Shown here: piece by piece, positions 1-8,862 of the stretch | Layout: every line of letters starts with the position of its first letter | How positions within the stretch are numbered: position 1 is the stretch's first letter | Assembly (NCBI GenBank): GCA_964440935.1 | Contig: CAYTTY010000024.1 | Coordinates: forward strand, 1-55,016 | DNA: 55,016 bases | Source: WJJR01 sp964440935 | GTDB lineage: Bacteria; Zixibacteria; MSB-5A5; WJJR01 | Reading direction: 5' to 3' | Translations under genes and position numbers: made by a program | Notes under the pieces: generated by a model | The model's input: the letters and a program-made list of their open reading frames with translations, nothing else | Told to the model about the DNA's origin: nothing | Databases searched by the model: none

Positions 1-23
1 GCACACGGTGCCTCGCTTCCCCT

Positions 24-60
24 CAATCGGAAATCTATTCTGACAACCGCTCTAAGAACA
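24..60 (+). repeat. Copy 1 of a dispersed motif of about 34 nt
   Basis: Begins CAATCGGAAATCTATTCTGA and continues with a CTCTAAG tail. Closely similar sequences occur at 17425-17459, 39087-39120 and, inverted, 38954-38987, sharing CGGA near the start, TCTGACAA in the middle and a TCTAA- or TGTAA-like end. All copies are intergenic. A shorter inverted half-copy (TTGTCAGA) lies near 86-93. The function is not recognised. Confidence 0.5.
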
Positions 61-132
61 AATTCTTCATCAGGTTATGGTAATTGTCAGAGTTGTGTGG
101 AAAGTTGGCAACAGAATCGGGTGAGGATCGTA

Positions 133-152
133 TCATTCATACGTATGAATGA
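133..152. promoter_or_regulatory. Candidate TetR operator: perfect 20-bp palindrome
   Basis: TCATTCATACGTATGAATGA is its own reverse complement over all 20 bases. It overlaps the ATG (145-147) chosen as the start of the TetR-family gene. Palindromes of this size next to a tetR gene usually bind the dimeric regulator. The overlap with the start codon suggests autoregulation, but binding is inferred. Confidence 0.65.
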
Positions 153-762
153 CTCGGTCGACACACGCACACGATTGCTCGAGGCTGCCCGGCGGTTGTT
201 CGCGGAACGGGGCTACAAGGGGACGTCGATCAAGGCGATTACCGATGCGGCCGGGGCCAACCTGGGTGCGGTGACTTATCACTTCAAGACGAAGGACGCC
301 TTGTACGACGCGGTGGTGCGGTCCTTAACCGAGCCGCTGGTAGCCACAGTCGAACAGTCGCTGAAAAGTGGTGGTGCGCCGATTGACCGTATCGAGGGGG
401 CCTTGCGCGCCTATTCGGACTACATGCACACGCGCGAGGAAGTCCCCTCGCTGCTCTTGCAGGAACTGGCGTTGAACCGTCCGATTTTGACGTCGATCCG
501 CGACACGATTGGACCGTTGCTTCGCGGGATTGCATCGGTGATTGCCGAGGGGCAGCGCGACGGCTCGATTGTTGCCGGAGATCCGTTGCTGCTGACGATC
601 AGCACGATGTCGCAGTCCGCGTTTCTGGTCGTGATGCGTCGGCCAATGAAAGAAATCGCTGGTGTGAACATGCTCGAAGCCGAGACGCGTCGCCGGATGG
701 TCGATCACATCGTGACCATTGTACGACGCGGGTTGGTTGTTGCGAACGGAGGCCGGTCATGA
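145..762 (+). CDS. TetR/AcrR-family transcriptional regulator
   Basis: A 205-residue repressor-type protein. Residues about 8-58 form the TetR N-terminal helix-turn-helix (TRTRLLEAARRLFAERGYKG, then a recognition helix ending in AVTYHF). The rest is a helical ligand-binding domain with no recognisable ligand. An upstream GTG at 97 is in frame, but the family's usual start lies close to TRTRLLEA, so ATG 145 was chosen; neither has a good ribosome site. A perfect 20-bp palindrome covers the start. The stop overlaps the TolC-like gene by 4 nt, so it very probably controls the seven-gene efflux operon it heads, perhaps in response to an exported compound. Confidence 0.9.
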   Translation: MNDSVDTRTRLLEAARRLFAERGYKGTSIKAITDAAGANLGAVTYHFKTKDALYDAVVRSLTEPLVATVEQSLKSGGAPIDRIEGALRAYSDYMHTREEVPSLLLQELALNRPILTSIRDTIGPLLRGIASVIAEGQRDGSIVAGDPLLLTISTMSQSAFLVVMRRPMKEIAGVNMLEAETRRRMVDHIVTIVRRGLVVANGGRS

Positions 763-2114
763 AACCGAGTCGGATGCTGGTTCTTGCTGTGATTATCGGA
801 GTCATGTCCGCTGCACCACCTGTTCAGGCGGAGGCGACCAAGGCGGGGTTCGATCTGATGTTGCGTGATGCGATCGCACGGGCGCTGGCACAACATCCGT
901 CGGTGGCGCGTGCCGAGGCAGTCGGATCACGAGCCGATGCCGGTGTGCAACGTGCACAGGCGGCCTGGTTTCCGTCACTAACCATCGGCGGTACATTCCA
1001 TCAATATGAGGAGCCGATGACAGCGTGGCCGATTCACCGTTTCGATTTCGCCGCGATTCCGCCATTCGATGAAACGCTGATACAGGGCTCACTGCAACTC
1101 GACTACACGCTGTTCAACCGGTCGCGGGTTCCACGGATTCGTCAGGCGAAGCGTCAGGTCGAGACCGCCTTGCATGGAACGAGTGCGGCAGAGCAGCAAC
1201 TCATGGCGTCGGTGGTGGTGGCGTATCTGTCGGTACTCAGTGCGCAGGAGTTGTTGCGAGCGCATGATCGACGATATCACGCGTTGACGGCGGAATTGGA
1301 CCGCGTGCATCAGTTGCATGAGGTCGGTCGTGCGGCGGAGGTTGAGATTGTGCGGGCCGAAGCGGTGCTCGCCGGTGCCGATGCCGACCGCGTGCACGCG
1401 CAGCAACGATGCGATGTCGCACGGCGTGATCTGGCGCGTTTGATTGATGAGACGCCGGACATCATGATGACGACGCAATTGTATGCGGTTTCGCTCGCCG
1501 ATGATGACGAACCCGATCAGAGTGCGGCGATGACATCAGCATTGTCGAACAATCCCGAATACCTCGGCAAGCAGACAGAATTGCAGGCGGCCAAAGCGGG
1601 ACGGTCGGCCGCGCGCGGGGCGCGATGGCCGTCGGTGAGTCTGCGCGGAACGCTGACAGAATACCGTGACGGTGAGGGAAACAGCACGAATGAGTGGCAC
1701 GCGCTGGCGATGATCGGTCTACCGATCTTTACCGGCGGTGTGATTGCCGGGCGGGTGTCGGACGCGGACGCGGCGTATCAGGTGGCGTCGGAAGATCTGC
1801 GGCTGACAGTGGATCGCATAGCGTCCGATGTCGATCGGGCGGTGGCGCAAGTTCGCGAGTCGCACGCGCGCGTACAGAGCCTCACGCGAGCCGTCGAAAG
1901 CCTTGAAGAAGTCGTGCGGATCGAAAAGCTGCGGCTCGATACCGGTTCGCAAACACAAACCGATTACCTGCAAGCCGAAGCCGAACTGTTAAGCGCACGC
2001 GCCGGTTTGATCGAGGCGCGTCACGGCGAGATGATCGCGCGCACCACACTGGCGCGTGTGACCGGAACGCTGAGCGTGAACTGGATTGAGCAGAATTTGG
2101 AGCAGAGCCGATGA
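759..2114 (+). CDS. TolC-family outer membrane efflux protein
   Basis: 451 residues with a Sec signal peptide (about residues 1-25, ending VQAEA), then the two repeated alpha-helical and beta-strand segments typical of outer membrane efflux proteins; long heptad-like helices rich in Ala, Arg and Glu fill the middle. TolC-family proteins form trimeric channels spanning the outer membrane and periplasm. ATG 759 overlaps the TGA of the TetR gene, and the 3' end overlaps the HlyD-type gene by 4 nt. It is the outer component of the ABC exporter encoded just downstream. It also implies a diderm cell envelope. Confidence 0.92.
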   Translation: MKPSRMLVLAVIIGVMSAAPPVQAEATKAGFDLMLRDAIARALAQHPSVARAEAVGSRADAGVQRAQAAWFPSLTIGGTFHQYEEPMTAWPIHRFDFAAIPPFDETLIQGSLQLDYTLFNRSRVPRIRQAKRQVETALHGTSAAEQQLMASVVVAYLSVLSAQELLRAHDRRYHALTAELDRVHQLHEVGRAAEVEIVRAEAVLAGADADRVHAQQRCDVARRDLARLIDETPDIMMTTQLYAVSLADDDEPDQSAAMTSALSNNPEYLGKQTELQAAKAGRSAARGARWPSVSLRGTLTEYRDGEGNSTNEWHALAMIGLPIFTGGVIAGRVSDADAAYQVASEDLRLTVDRIASDVDRAVAQVRESHARVQSLTRAVESLEEVVRIEKLRLDTGSQTQTDYLQAEAELLSARAGLIEARHGEMIARTTLARVTGTLSVNWIEQNLEQSR

Positions 2115-3106
2115 AAGCGTCAAAACCTGTTATTGCCATCGTTGCCGTTGCCATTGTTGCCGTTCTCGTGTGGCTGTTGGTCTTTCGTTCCGCTGATAAA
2201 GAAGGCGTGTTGGTCGCTTCGGGAACAGTCGAGGCAACCGAAGCGCGGCTTGGTTTCCAGGCGGCCGGGCGCATTGAGAGAATCTCGGTGCAGGAGGGAG
2301 ATCGCGTCGATTCCGGTGCGGTCCTGGCCCGGCTCGATCAATCGGAAATGTTGGCGCGTCGCGACCAGGCGGAGGCTCAGGTAGACGCTGCCCAAGCACT
2401 GCTTACCGAATTAGAGAGCGGATTCCGTTCAGAGGAAATTGCGCAGGCACGGGCGGCCAAGCGAGCGGCCGAAGAGCAGTGTCGTGATGCGGAACGTGAT
2501 TTGGAACGCACCGGGACGTTGTATGAGGGTGGTGCGGTCAGCCGTGAAGTGTATGACAAGGCCCAGACGCGTTACGAAGTCGCCGAAAGCCAACTGACCC
2601 AGGCACGCGAACAACTGCAATTGGTCGAAGCCGGACCGCGCGGTGAACGGATTGCCGCGCAACGCGCGCAATTGCAACAGGCCAAAGCGGCGCTGCGAAC
2701 CGTTGAGGCGACACTGCGATACATGACGATCACGACGGATATTCCCGGAGTGGTGAGCACCCGCCACCGTGAGCCGGGCGAGGTGGTCGCACCGGGGGCG
2801 CCGGTGTTGACGGTCATGAATCGTGATGACCGGTGGATTCGGGTGTACATCCCGGAAAACCGCCTGGGGGCATTGCGTCTCGGCCAGTCAGCGGAGATAT
2901 CGTCGGATACCTATCCGGAGAAGAGGTACCCCGGCGCAATCACTTACATCGCCTCCGAGGCGGAGTTCACTCCGAAGACCGTGCAGACGGCTGAAGAACG
3001 CGTCAAGCTGGTCTACGAAGTCAAGGTGCGCGTCATCGACGACCCGGACTATGAGTTGAAGCCGGGGTTGCCCGCCGATGTACGTATCGAGTTGGCGGAA
3101 TCGTGA
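2111..3106 (+). CDS. HlyD/YbhG-type periplasmic adaptor (membrane fusion protein)
   Basis: 331 residues. One N-terminal membrane segment (about 6-24) is followed by a biotinyl-lipoyl half (GTVEATEARLGFQAAGRIER), a long coiled-coil hairpin (about 80-200, rich in Ala, Gln, Glu and Arg), the second lipoyl half (DIPGVVSTRHREPGEVV) and a beta-barrel domain. This is the YbhG-like architecture that links an inner-membrane ABC exporter to a TolC channel. It overlaps both neighbours by a few bases, which indicates translational coupling. The substrate is not predictable from sequence. Confidence 0.92.
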   Translation: MKASKPVIAIVAVAIVAVLVWLLVFRSADKEGVLVASGTVEATEARLGFQAAGRIERISVQEGDRVDSGAVLARLDQSEMLARRDQAEAQVDAAQALLTELESGFRSEEIAQARAAKRAAEEQCRDAERDLERTGTLYEGGAVSREVYDKAQTRYEVAESQLTQAREQLQLVEAGPRGERIAAQRAQLQQAKAALRTVEATLRYMTITTDIPGVVSTRHREPGEVVAPGAPVLTVMNRDDRWIRVYIPENRLGALRLGQSAEISSDTYPEKRYPGAITYIASEAEFTPKTVQTAEERVKLVYEVKVRVIDDPDYELKPGLPADVRIELAES

Positions 3107-4041
3107 TGTCGAACAACGTGGCGATACGCGCCAATGGCCTGACCCGGCGATTCGGTGATTTGACAGCCGTCAATCACCTCTCGTTCGAGGTGCAACGCGG
3201 TGAGTTGTTCGGTCTGGTCGGTCCCGATGGTGCGGGGAAGACAACGACGTTGCGCATGCTCGCGGGCGTGATGCGTCCATCGGAGGGCGATGCGGAGATT
3301 CTGGGTATCAGTGTGGCACATGATCCGGAACGCCTGAAACATCACATTGCCTACATGTCGCAGCGATTCGGGCTGTATGCTGATTTGACGGTCCTCGAAA
3401 ATCTGAATTTCTATGCCGATCTGTTCCGTGTTTCCAAATCCGAGCGCCGTCAACGCCTGGACCGTCTCTTTCAATTCTCCAATCTCAGCCCGTTTCAAAA
3501 TCGCCTGGCCGGACAACTGTCGGGAGGAATGAAACAGAAGCTGGGACTGTCGTGCGCGTTGATTCATCAACCGGATGTGCTGCTGTTGGATGAGCCGACA
3601 TTTGGTGTCGATCCGGTGTCGCGGCGGGACTTGTGGTTGATTGTGCATGAAATGGTGTCCGAGGGTGTGACGGTGGTGGTCAGTACGGCCTACATGGATG
3701 AGGCCGAGCGATTTGACCGTGTGCTCATGATTCACGGCGGACGCGTGCTCGATCTGGACACTCCTGATGAATTGCAGACACGTTTCAGCGGTTCCCTCTA
3801 TGCGGTGCGAGTGGATCGCTTGCGCCAGGCGCAGGAGGTGGCACGCCAACATTCAAGACTCACTGGCTCAACCGTGTTTGGTGACGTGTTGCACGTGACC
3901 GTCGACGAGACTGTCGATGAGGAAGAGATTCGCAATGTTTTCGCGGACGCCGGTTTTGACGTCACATCAGTCGAGCAGATCGAACCGTCGATGGAAGATG
4001 TATTTATCAATCGGGTCAAACAGGCGGGCGCACGTGCGTGA
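3106..4041 (+). CDS. ABC transporter ATP-binding protein, like YbhF N-terminal half
   Basis: 311 residues. Walker A is GPDGAGKTTT, the signature LSGGMKQK and Walker B VLLLDEPTFGVDP; the switch His is replaced (VVVSTAYMDEAER). GPDGAGKTT and the FGVDP D-loop are features I associate with the first nucleotide-binding domain of YbhF, which in Escherichia coli is fused to a second one. Here the second domain is a separate overlapping gene. GTG 3103 is an alternative start one codon upstream. The C-terminal about 90 residues form the extra domain common to ABC-2 type exporters. Confidence 0.93.
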   Translation: MSNNVAIRANGLTRRFGDLTAVNHLSFEVQRGELFGLVGPDGAGKTTTLRMLAGVMRPSEGDAEILGISVAHDPERLKHHIAYMSQRFGLYADLTVLENLNFYADLFRVSKSERRQRLDRLFQFSNLSPFQNRLAGQLSGGMKQKLGLSCALIHQPDVLLLDEPTFGVDPVSRRDLWLIVHEMVSEGVTVVVSTAYMDEAERFDRVLMIHGGRVLDLDTPDELQTRFSGSLYAVRVDRLRQAQEVARQHSRLTGSTVFGDVLHVTVDETVDEEEIRNVFADAGFDVTSVEQIEPSMEDVFINRVKQAGARA

Positions 4042-4978
4042 TGATGTCGCGGTTCATGTCGATGCGTTGACACGCGTGTTTGGGTCGTTTACCGCGGTTG
4101 ATCATGTGAGTTTCGACGTTCGACGCGGGGAGATTTTCGGATTTTTGGGTCCGAATGGTGCGGGTAAGACGACGACGATTAAGATGCTGGCCGGCCTGCT
4201 GCGTCCGACATCGGGGCATGGTACGGTCGCCGGATTCGATGTGAATCACGAAACCGACGACATCAAACAGAACATCGGCTACATGTCGCAGTTGTTTTCG
4301 TTGTACGCCGACCTGACGGTAGAACAGAACATCCATTTCTTCTCGGGGCTGTACGCCGTGGAAGGGGACCGTCGACGAAAGCGCACCGAGTGGGTCATCG
4401 ATATGGCCGGGCTGAATGAACAGCGTGACCGGTTGACCGGCGAACTGCCATTGGGTTGGAAGCAACGGCTAGCGCTCGGGTGTGCGGTGCTGCACGAGCC
4501 GCCGATTCTCTTTTTGGACGAACCGACCTCGGGAGTGGATCCGATTTCGCGGCGCGCGTTTTGGGAGTTGATCTACTCGCTGGCTGAGCAGGGGACGACA
4601 GTGTTTGTCAGCACACATTACATGGAAGAGGCCGAGTACTGCCAGCGGCTCGCACTGATGAACCGTGGGCAGTTGATCGCACTCGATACTCCGGCGCAAC
4701 TGCGCCGTTCGATGACCGAACCCTTGCTTGAGATCAAGACCGATGACGGGGCGGCGGTGATCGAAGCGATCCGTGACGTGGATGGGATCGTGGAAGCCGG
4801 CTTGTTCGGGCGGGCGGTGCATGTCGTGGTGCATGATGCAGAGGATACACGAAATCGTTTACAACAGCGGATGCGGCATCATGACTTGGCGTTCGAATCG
4901 ATTGTTACAGTCGACCCCTCATTGGAGGATGTGTTCATAGCGAAAGTGCGAGAGGCGGGGGGCGCGCCGGTGGAATAG
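4034..4978 (+). CDS. ABC transporter ATP-binding protein, like YbhF C-terminal half
   Basis: 314 residues from GTG 4034, which overlaps the previous gene by 8 nt and leaves a normal ABC N-terminus (VDALTRVFGSFTAVDHVSFD). Longer reading frames upstream lie inside the neighbour. Walker A is GPNGAGKTTT and Walker B ILFLDEPTSGVDP, followed by the switch His in STHYMEEAE. The signature is LPLGWKQR rather than LSGGQ, so the two ATPases probably form an asymmetric heterodimer with one altered composite site. It pairs with the two permeases downstream. Confidence 0.9.
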   Translation: MRDDVAVHVDALTRVFGSFTAVDHVSFDVRRGEIFGFLGPNGAGKTTTIKMLAGLLRPTSGHGTVAGFDVNHETDDIKQNIGYMSQLFSLYADLTVEQNIHFFSGLYAVEGDRRRKRTEWVIDMAGLNEQRDRLTGELPLGWKQRLALGCAVLHEPPILFLDEPTSGVDPISRRAFWELIYSLAEQGTTVFVSTHYMEEAEYCQRLALMNRGQLIALDTPAQLRRSMTEPLLEIKTDDGAAVIEAIRDVDGIVEAGLFGRAVHVVVHDAEDTRNRLQQRMRHHDLAFESIVTVDPSLEDVFIAKVREAGGAPVE

Positions 4979-5004
4979 GTGTCGATTGTGGGAGTAAGTG
5001 TTGT

Positions 5005-5021
5005 AAACCCTGACTGGGTCA
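5005..5021 (+). repeat. Short hairpin between the ATPase and permease genes
   Basis: CCCTGAC and GTCAGGG are separated by three bases, and GGGCACCCAAAG follows. It sits in the only real gap (4979-5045) of the efflux operon. There is no T tract. It resembles the GGCACCC-ended repeats elsewhere in this window and may be a processing or attenuation site. Confidence 0.4.
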
Positions 5022-5045
5022 GGGGCACCCAAAGACACAGGAATT

Positions 5046-6167
5046 ATGGAAATCAGCGGGACCAGGCTGTGGGCGATTGCCCGCAAAGAGGTGATTCAAC
5101 TGCGGCGCGATACGCGCAGTTTGATCCTGGCGTTTCTGTTGCCGGTATCATTGCTGGTGCTGTTCGGCTATGCGATTACGTGGGATGTGAACGACATCAA
5201 GACGGCGGTGGTCGATCATGACAAGTCGGCGCGTAGCCGTGACCTGATCGATGCATTTACATCCTCCGGATACTTCACGATTACCGAGTATCTGAGTTCA
5301 GTTTCTGACGTCGATAAACGGTTGATCCGAGGTGATGATCAAATCGTACTGGTCATACCACCGGACTTCTCGGCCGATCTGGGGGGAGGGTCCACCGCGC
5401 AATTGCAGGCGTTGGTTGACGGGAGCGATGCGAATACGGCGACAATTGTCCTGTCGTATGCCGAGGCGATTGTCACCCGGTTCTCGACTGAAATATCGCT
5501 CAATGGCCGGACCGTTTCTCCGCCGGTCGTTGCCGAGAGCCGCGTGTGGTACAATGAGGAATTGGCCAGCCGCAATATGATTGTGCCGGGACTGGTGGCG
5601 GTGATCATGATGATCATTGCGGCGATGCTGACGTCGCTGACAATTGCCCGCGAATGGGAACGCGGAACGATGGAGCAGTTGGCGGCGACACCGGTGACAC
5701 GTATCGAAGTGGTGATTGGCAAACTGCTGCCATACCTGGCGATTGGTTTGATCGATGTCGTTGTGTGTTCGGTGATGGGCGTGTGGCTGTTTGACGTGCC
5801 GTTTCGGGGGAGTCCGGCGCTGCTGCTGATTTTGTCGTTCTTTTTTCTCACCGGTGCATTGGGCTTAGGAATGTTTATCTCAGCCGTGGCGCATTCACAG
5901 GTGGAAGCGACCCAACTGGCGATGATGACGACGTTTCTGCCGGCGTATCTGCTCTCGGGCTTCATGTTTGCGATCGATGTGATGCCGGCTGTGTTGCGTG
6001 GGATTACCTATCTGGTGCCGGCGCGATATTTCCTGGTGGTGACACGCGGCATTTTTCTCAAGGGTGTCGGTGTCGAGGTTTTGCATGTGCAGGGGCTGCT
6101 GATGATCGCGTTTTCGATCATCGGCTTTGTGTTGGCGGTCCGCGTCTTTCGCAAGGAGCTGGCCTGA
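5046..6167 (+). CDS. ABC-2 type permease (YbhS-like)
   Basis: 373 residues. The N-terminal cytoplasmic stretch (ARKEVIQLRRDTRSLILAFL) leads into TM1, a large periplasmic domain (about 50-170), then five more membrane helices ending at VRVFRKELA. This is the ABC2_membrane_3 layout of YbhS/YbhR and YhhJ-type exporters. It should form a heterodimer with the next gene, whose ATG shares bases with this stop. Such systems export hydrophobic or cationic compounds; the substrate here is unknown. Confidence 0.92.
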   Translation: MEISGTRLWAIARKEVIQLRRDTRSLILAFLLPVSLLVLFGYAITWDVNDIKTAVVDHDKSARSRDLIDAFTSSGYFTITEYLSSVSDVDKRLIRGDDQIVLVIPPDFSADLGGGSTAQLQALVDGSDANTATIVLSYAEAIVTRFSTEISLNGRTVSPPVVAESRVWYNEELASRNMIVPGLVAVIMMIIAAMLTSLTIAREWERGTMEQLAATPVTRIEVVIGKLLPYLAIGLIDVVVCSVMGVWLFDVPFRGSPALLLILSFFFLTGALGLGMFISAVAHSQVEATQLAMMTTFLPAYLLSGFMFAIDVMPAVLRGITYLVPARYFLVVTRGIFLKGVGVEVLHVQGLLMIAFSIIGFVLAVRVFRKELA

Positions 6168-7279
6168 TGCGACGTGACCGGCTGATCCGTGTGCGGGAGT
6201 TGGTGCGCAAGGAGTTCTTCCAGATTCGGCGCGATCCGCGATTGATGCGCATCATTCTGCTCGCCCCGATCTTTCAGTTGATCGTCTTCGGGTATGCCGT
6301 GTCCACCGATGTCAAGCGGACGTCGATGTATCTTGTCGATCTGGATAACACACAGACGTCACGCGAGCTGGTCGATGCATTCACATCGTCGGAGTACTTC
6401 CGGCTGGTGGGATCGTCGCAGCGGCCCGGCGATCTGATTGATGCGCTCGATCATGCCGATGCAATTGTGGGGATGCAGATTCCGCATGGATTTGCCGAAG
6501 ATGTCGCAGCCGGAGAGGCGGACGTGCAGTTGTTATTCGATGGCTCGAATTCCAACATGGCGACGGTGGCAAGGGGCTACGCCGAACGGATTGTCGGGCG
6601 GTTTGCCGTCGAGCATGGGCCGGTGGCCGTTACACCGGCGATTGAGTTGCGGCAACGGGCGTGGTTCAATCCGAATCTGGAAAGCCGCGACTACAATGTC
6701 CCGGGGGTGGTGGCGTTGATCATTCTGCTGGTGTGTATGCTGCTGACGTCGCTGGCCGTGGTCCGAGAACGGGAGATCGGGACGCTCGAACAGCTTATGG
6801 TGAGTCCGTTGTCCTCGATCGAGTTGATCATCGGCAAGACAATTCCGTTTGCAGTGATCGGCATGATCGATTTGGGGATTGTCACAACGATGGGGATCCT
6901 TTGGTTTGGTGTACCGTTTAATGGTAATCCACTGTTGTTGATCCTCGGCGCGTTGTTCTTTCTGCTTCCGGCGCTGGGGATGGGGTTGCTCATTTCAACA
7001 CAGTCAAAAACGCAGCAGGAAGCGTTTATGCTGAGTTTCCTGGTGATGATGCCGGTTATTCTGTTGTCGGGATTCATGTTTCCGATCAGCAGTATGCCGG
7101 AGGTCTTTCAGGATGTGACGCTGTTCAATCCGGTGCGGCACTTTCTGGAGATCATTCGCGGGATTTTTCTTAAGGGCGCCGGACTCACAGTCTTGTGGCC
7201 GCAGTTTGTGTGGTTGCTGGCGATGGGACTGGCGTTGATTGGTATTGCGGCGTCACGGTTTCAGAAGACGGCGGGGTAG
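6167..7279 (+). CDS. ABC-2 type permease (YbhR-like)
   Basis: 370 residues and homologous to the preceding permease: the same RKEFFQIRRDPRLMRIILL start, a periplasmic domain with SNMATVARGYAERIV, and C-terminal membrane helices with REREIGTLEQLMVSP. ATG 6167 uses the A of the upstream TGA, so translation is coupled. It is the last gene of the tetR-tolC-hlyD-ABC-ABC-permease-permease operon. About 400 bp of repeat-filled non-coding DNA follows. Confidence 0.92.
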   Translation: MRRDRLIRVRELVRKEFFQIRRDPRLMRIILLAPIFQLIVFGYAVSTDVKRTSMYLVDLDNTQTSRELVDAFTSSEYFRLVGSSQRPGDLIDALDHADAIVGMQIPHGFAEDVAAGEADVQLLFDGSNSNMATVARGYAERIVGRFAVEHGPVAVTPAIELRQRAWFNPNLESRDYNVPGVVALIILLVCMLLTSLAVVREREIGTLEQLMVSPLSSIELIIGKTIPFAVIGMIDLGIVTTMGILWFGVPFNGNPLLLILGALFFLLPALGMGLLISTQSKTQQEAFMLSFLVMMPVILLSGFMFPISSMPEVFQDVTLFNPVRHFLEIIRGIFLKGAGLTVLWPQFVWLLAMGLALIGIAASRFQKTAG

Positions 7280-7692
7280 CCCTATGGCCCCGGGTGCCTG
7301 TAACCGGGTGAATGAGTGAACCGGGCCACCCAGCGCCTTGACTCACCCGGTCACGTGTACCCGGTGTCGCGATTACGTGCGGGGGGCGTATGCAATACGC
7401 CCCTACGAATGCACGAAGACAGCAATGACATATCCTTTTCAACACGTCCCTTGGTCCGGGTCACTCAATTGATTGATCCACCCGGTCACGGGCACGCGGC
7501 GCGCACTCGGCGTGGGGTGTTACGCGTTTGTCGCGGGTCGGCGGATGCCCGATCGGGGAGGCCGGGGTCGTCGTATCGAATGTAACTTCGCGTATTTTGT
7601 TGGTGACATTCAATGTACAGCACATCCGCCCTGCGGTCCGACCACAATGAACGCATGGCGAGCTGGGGCTCGGCGCTCCCAGGATGAGACAG
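7280..7692. other. Intergenic repeats between convergent genes
   Basis: No convincing gene. It contains three copies of a CACCCGGT-ACCCGG-type motif (inverted at 7290-7310, direct at 7344-7364 and 7479-7499). It also holds a perfect hairpin at 7383-7403, with 9-bp arms GGGGCGTAT and ATACGCCCC around GCA. The same hairpin recurs at 40061-40081. The region separates the efflux operon (plus) from the 3' end of the VWA gene (minus). Confidence 0.7.
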
Positions 7693-8787
7693 CTACCGTA
7701 TCCGCCGCCGCCGGTTCTTCACGAAGTCCCAGAAGACGTAACCGCCGAGACGGTCGGACGGAGTGAAGTAGGCACGTCCCTTGTTGAGTTCCGTCAGTTT
7801 GCGTACGAACTGCTGCAGATACGGGTCGGCGGTGACCATAAACGTCGTGATCGAAATCTTCTTTTTGCGGCAGATGACGGCTTCATCAAGTGTCCGGTTC
7901 ACGATCACTGGGTCGAGACCGATCGGGTTCTTATAGAGTTGGCCGTTGCTGCGACGGATCACCGACGGTTTGCCATCGGTGATCATGAAGATCTGTTTGT
8001 TGTGATGTTTACGGTGCAGGAGGATCTGCCGTGCGGCGCGCAAACCGGCTTGTGTGTTCGTGTGGTACGGGCCGACACCGACATACGCCAGGTCGGCCAC
8101 ACTCACTTCAATCGCATCATCGCCAAACAGCACGATATTGAGTGCATCTTTCGGATAGCGGGTGAGAATCATCTCGGCGAAGGCCATCGCCACCTGCTTG
8201 GCAGGAGTAATGCGATCCTCGCCGTAGAGGATCATCGAGTGCGAGATGTCGAGCAGGAGAACGGTGGCGCACGACGTTGCTGCTTCGGTCTGGCGCACCG
8301 AGAGATCGGGTTCGGTCAATGACCAGCGATCCGGTCCGGCGCGGCGCATCGCATTGGTGAACGATTCGTTGAAATCAATATCATTCGTGGCGTCACCGAA
8401 GTTGTACGGTCGGTGCTCAGGGAGCTGCTCACTCGAGCCTTGTCCCTCGCGGGGAATCGGATGATCGCCTCGCGCATCGGACTTCAACGACGAAAACACC
8501 TGATCGAGCGTGGTCTGGCGAATCTGCTTTTCACCTTTCGGTGTCAATGTGTGTCGATTGTCGCGCTCCTGGATGATGCGGTCCTGCTTGAGTTTTCGTC
8601 TGAAGTCTTCCAAGTCGATATTATCGCCGAGAATGCCCTGCTCCTGGAGGTATTTCATCCAGTGCAGCGCCTCGTCGACGTCGCCGTTGGTTTGCAGCAA
8701 CAGATAGTTAAACAGACGCATCAGGTCGCGCTCGGCGAGGATGCGCCGGATCAGTGATTCGTCCCAATGGGAGTATTGGTACTTCAT
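7693..8787 (-). CDS. VWA-domain protein, partner of the adjacent AAA+ ATPase
   Basis: 364 residues. The N-terminal half is helical and charged (LLLQTNGDVDEALHWMKYL). A von Willebrand factor A domain starts near residue 170 with the metal-ion site DISHSM and continues with ITDGKPS. VWA proteins of this type act with MoxR or ChlI-like AAA+ ATPases to remodel or insert metals into targets. The ATPase gene is immediately upstream on the same strand (75-bp gap). The targets are not known. No signal peptide or membrane segment is visible, so it is likely cytoplasmic. Confidence 0.85.
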   Translation of the reverse strand: MKYQYSHWDESLIRRILAERDLMRLFNYLLLQTNGDVDEALHWMKYLQEQGILGDNIDLEDFRRKLKQDRIIQERDNRHTLTPKGEKQIRQTTLDQVFSSLKSDARGDHPIPREGQGSSEQLPEHRPYNFGDATNDIDFNESFTNAMRRAGPDRWSLTEPDLSVRQTEAATSCATVLLLDISHSMILYGEDRITPAKQVAMAFAEMILTRYPKDALNIVLFGDDAIEVSVADLAYVGVGPYHTNTQAGLRAARQILLHRKHHNKQIFMITDGKPSVIRRSNGQLYKNPIGLDPVIVNRTLDEAVICRKKKISITTFMVTADPYLQQFVRKLTELNKGRAYFTPSDRLGGYVFWDFVKNRRRRIR

Positions 8788-8862
8788 AAGCCAAGTGCAA
8801 ATTGTGTAGCGGGGGGTGTCCCGCCCGCGCGGTGCGGCCGAGGCGGCCGCACTACAGGTTCG

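Noticed and set aside
7684..8322. Plus-strand frame opposite the VWA gene, and similar long antisense frames opposite gyrA, the AAA+ gene, trkA and others
   Set aside because: High GC codon bias leaves antisense frames open. The opposite strand in each case encodes a clear family with motifs and a ribosome site.
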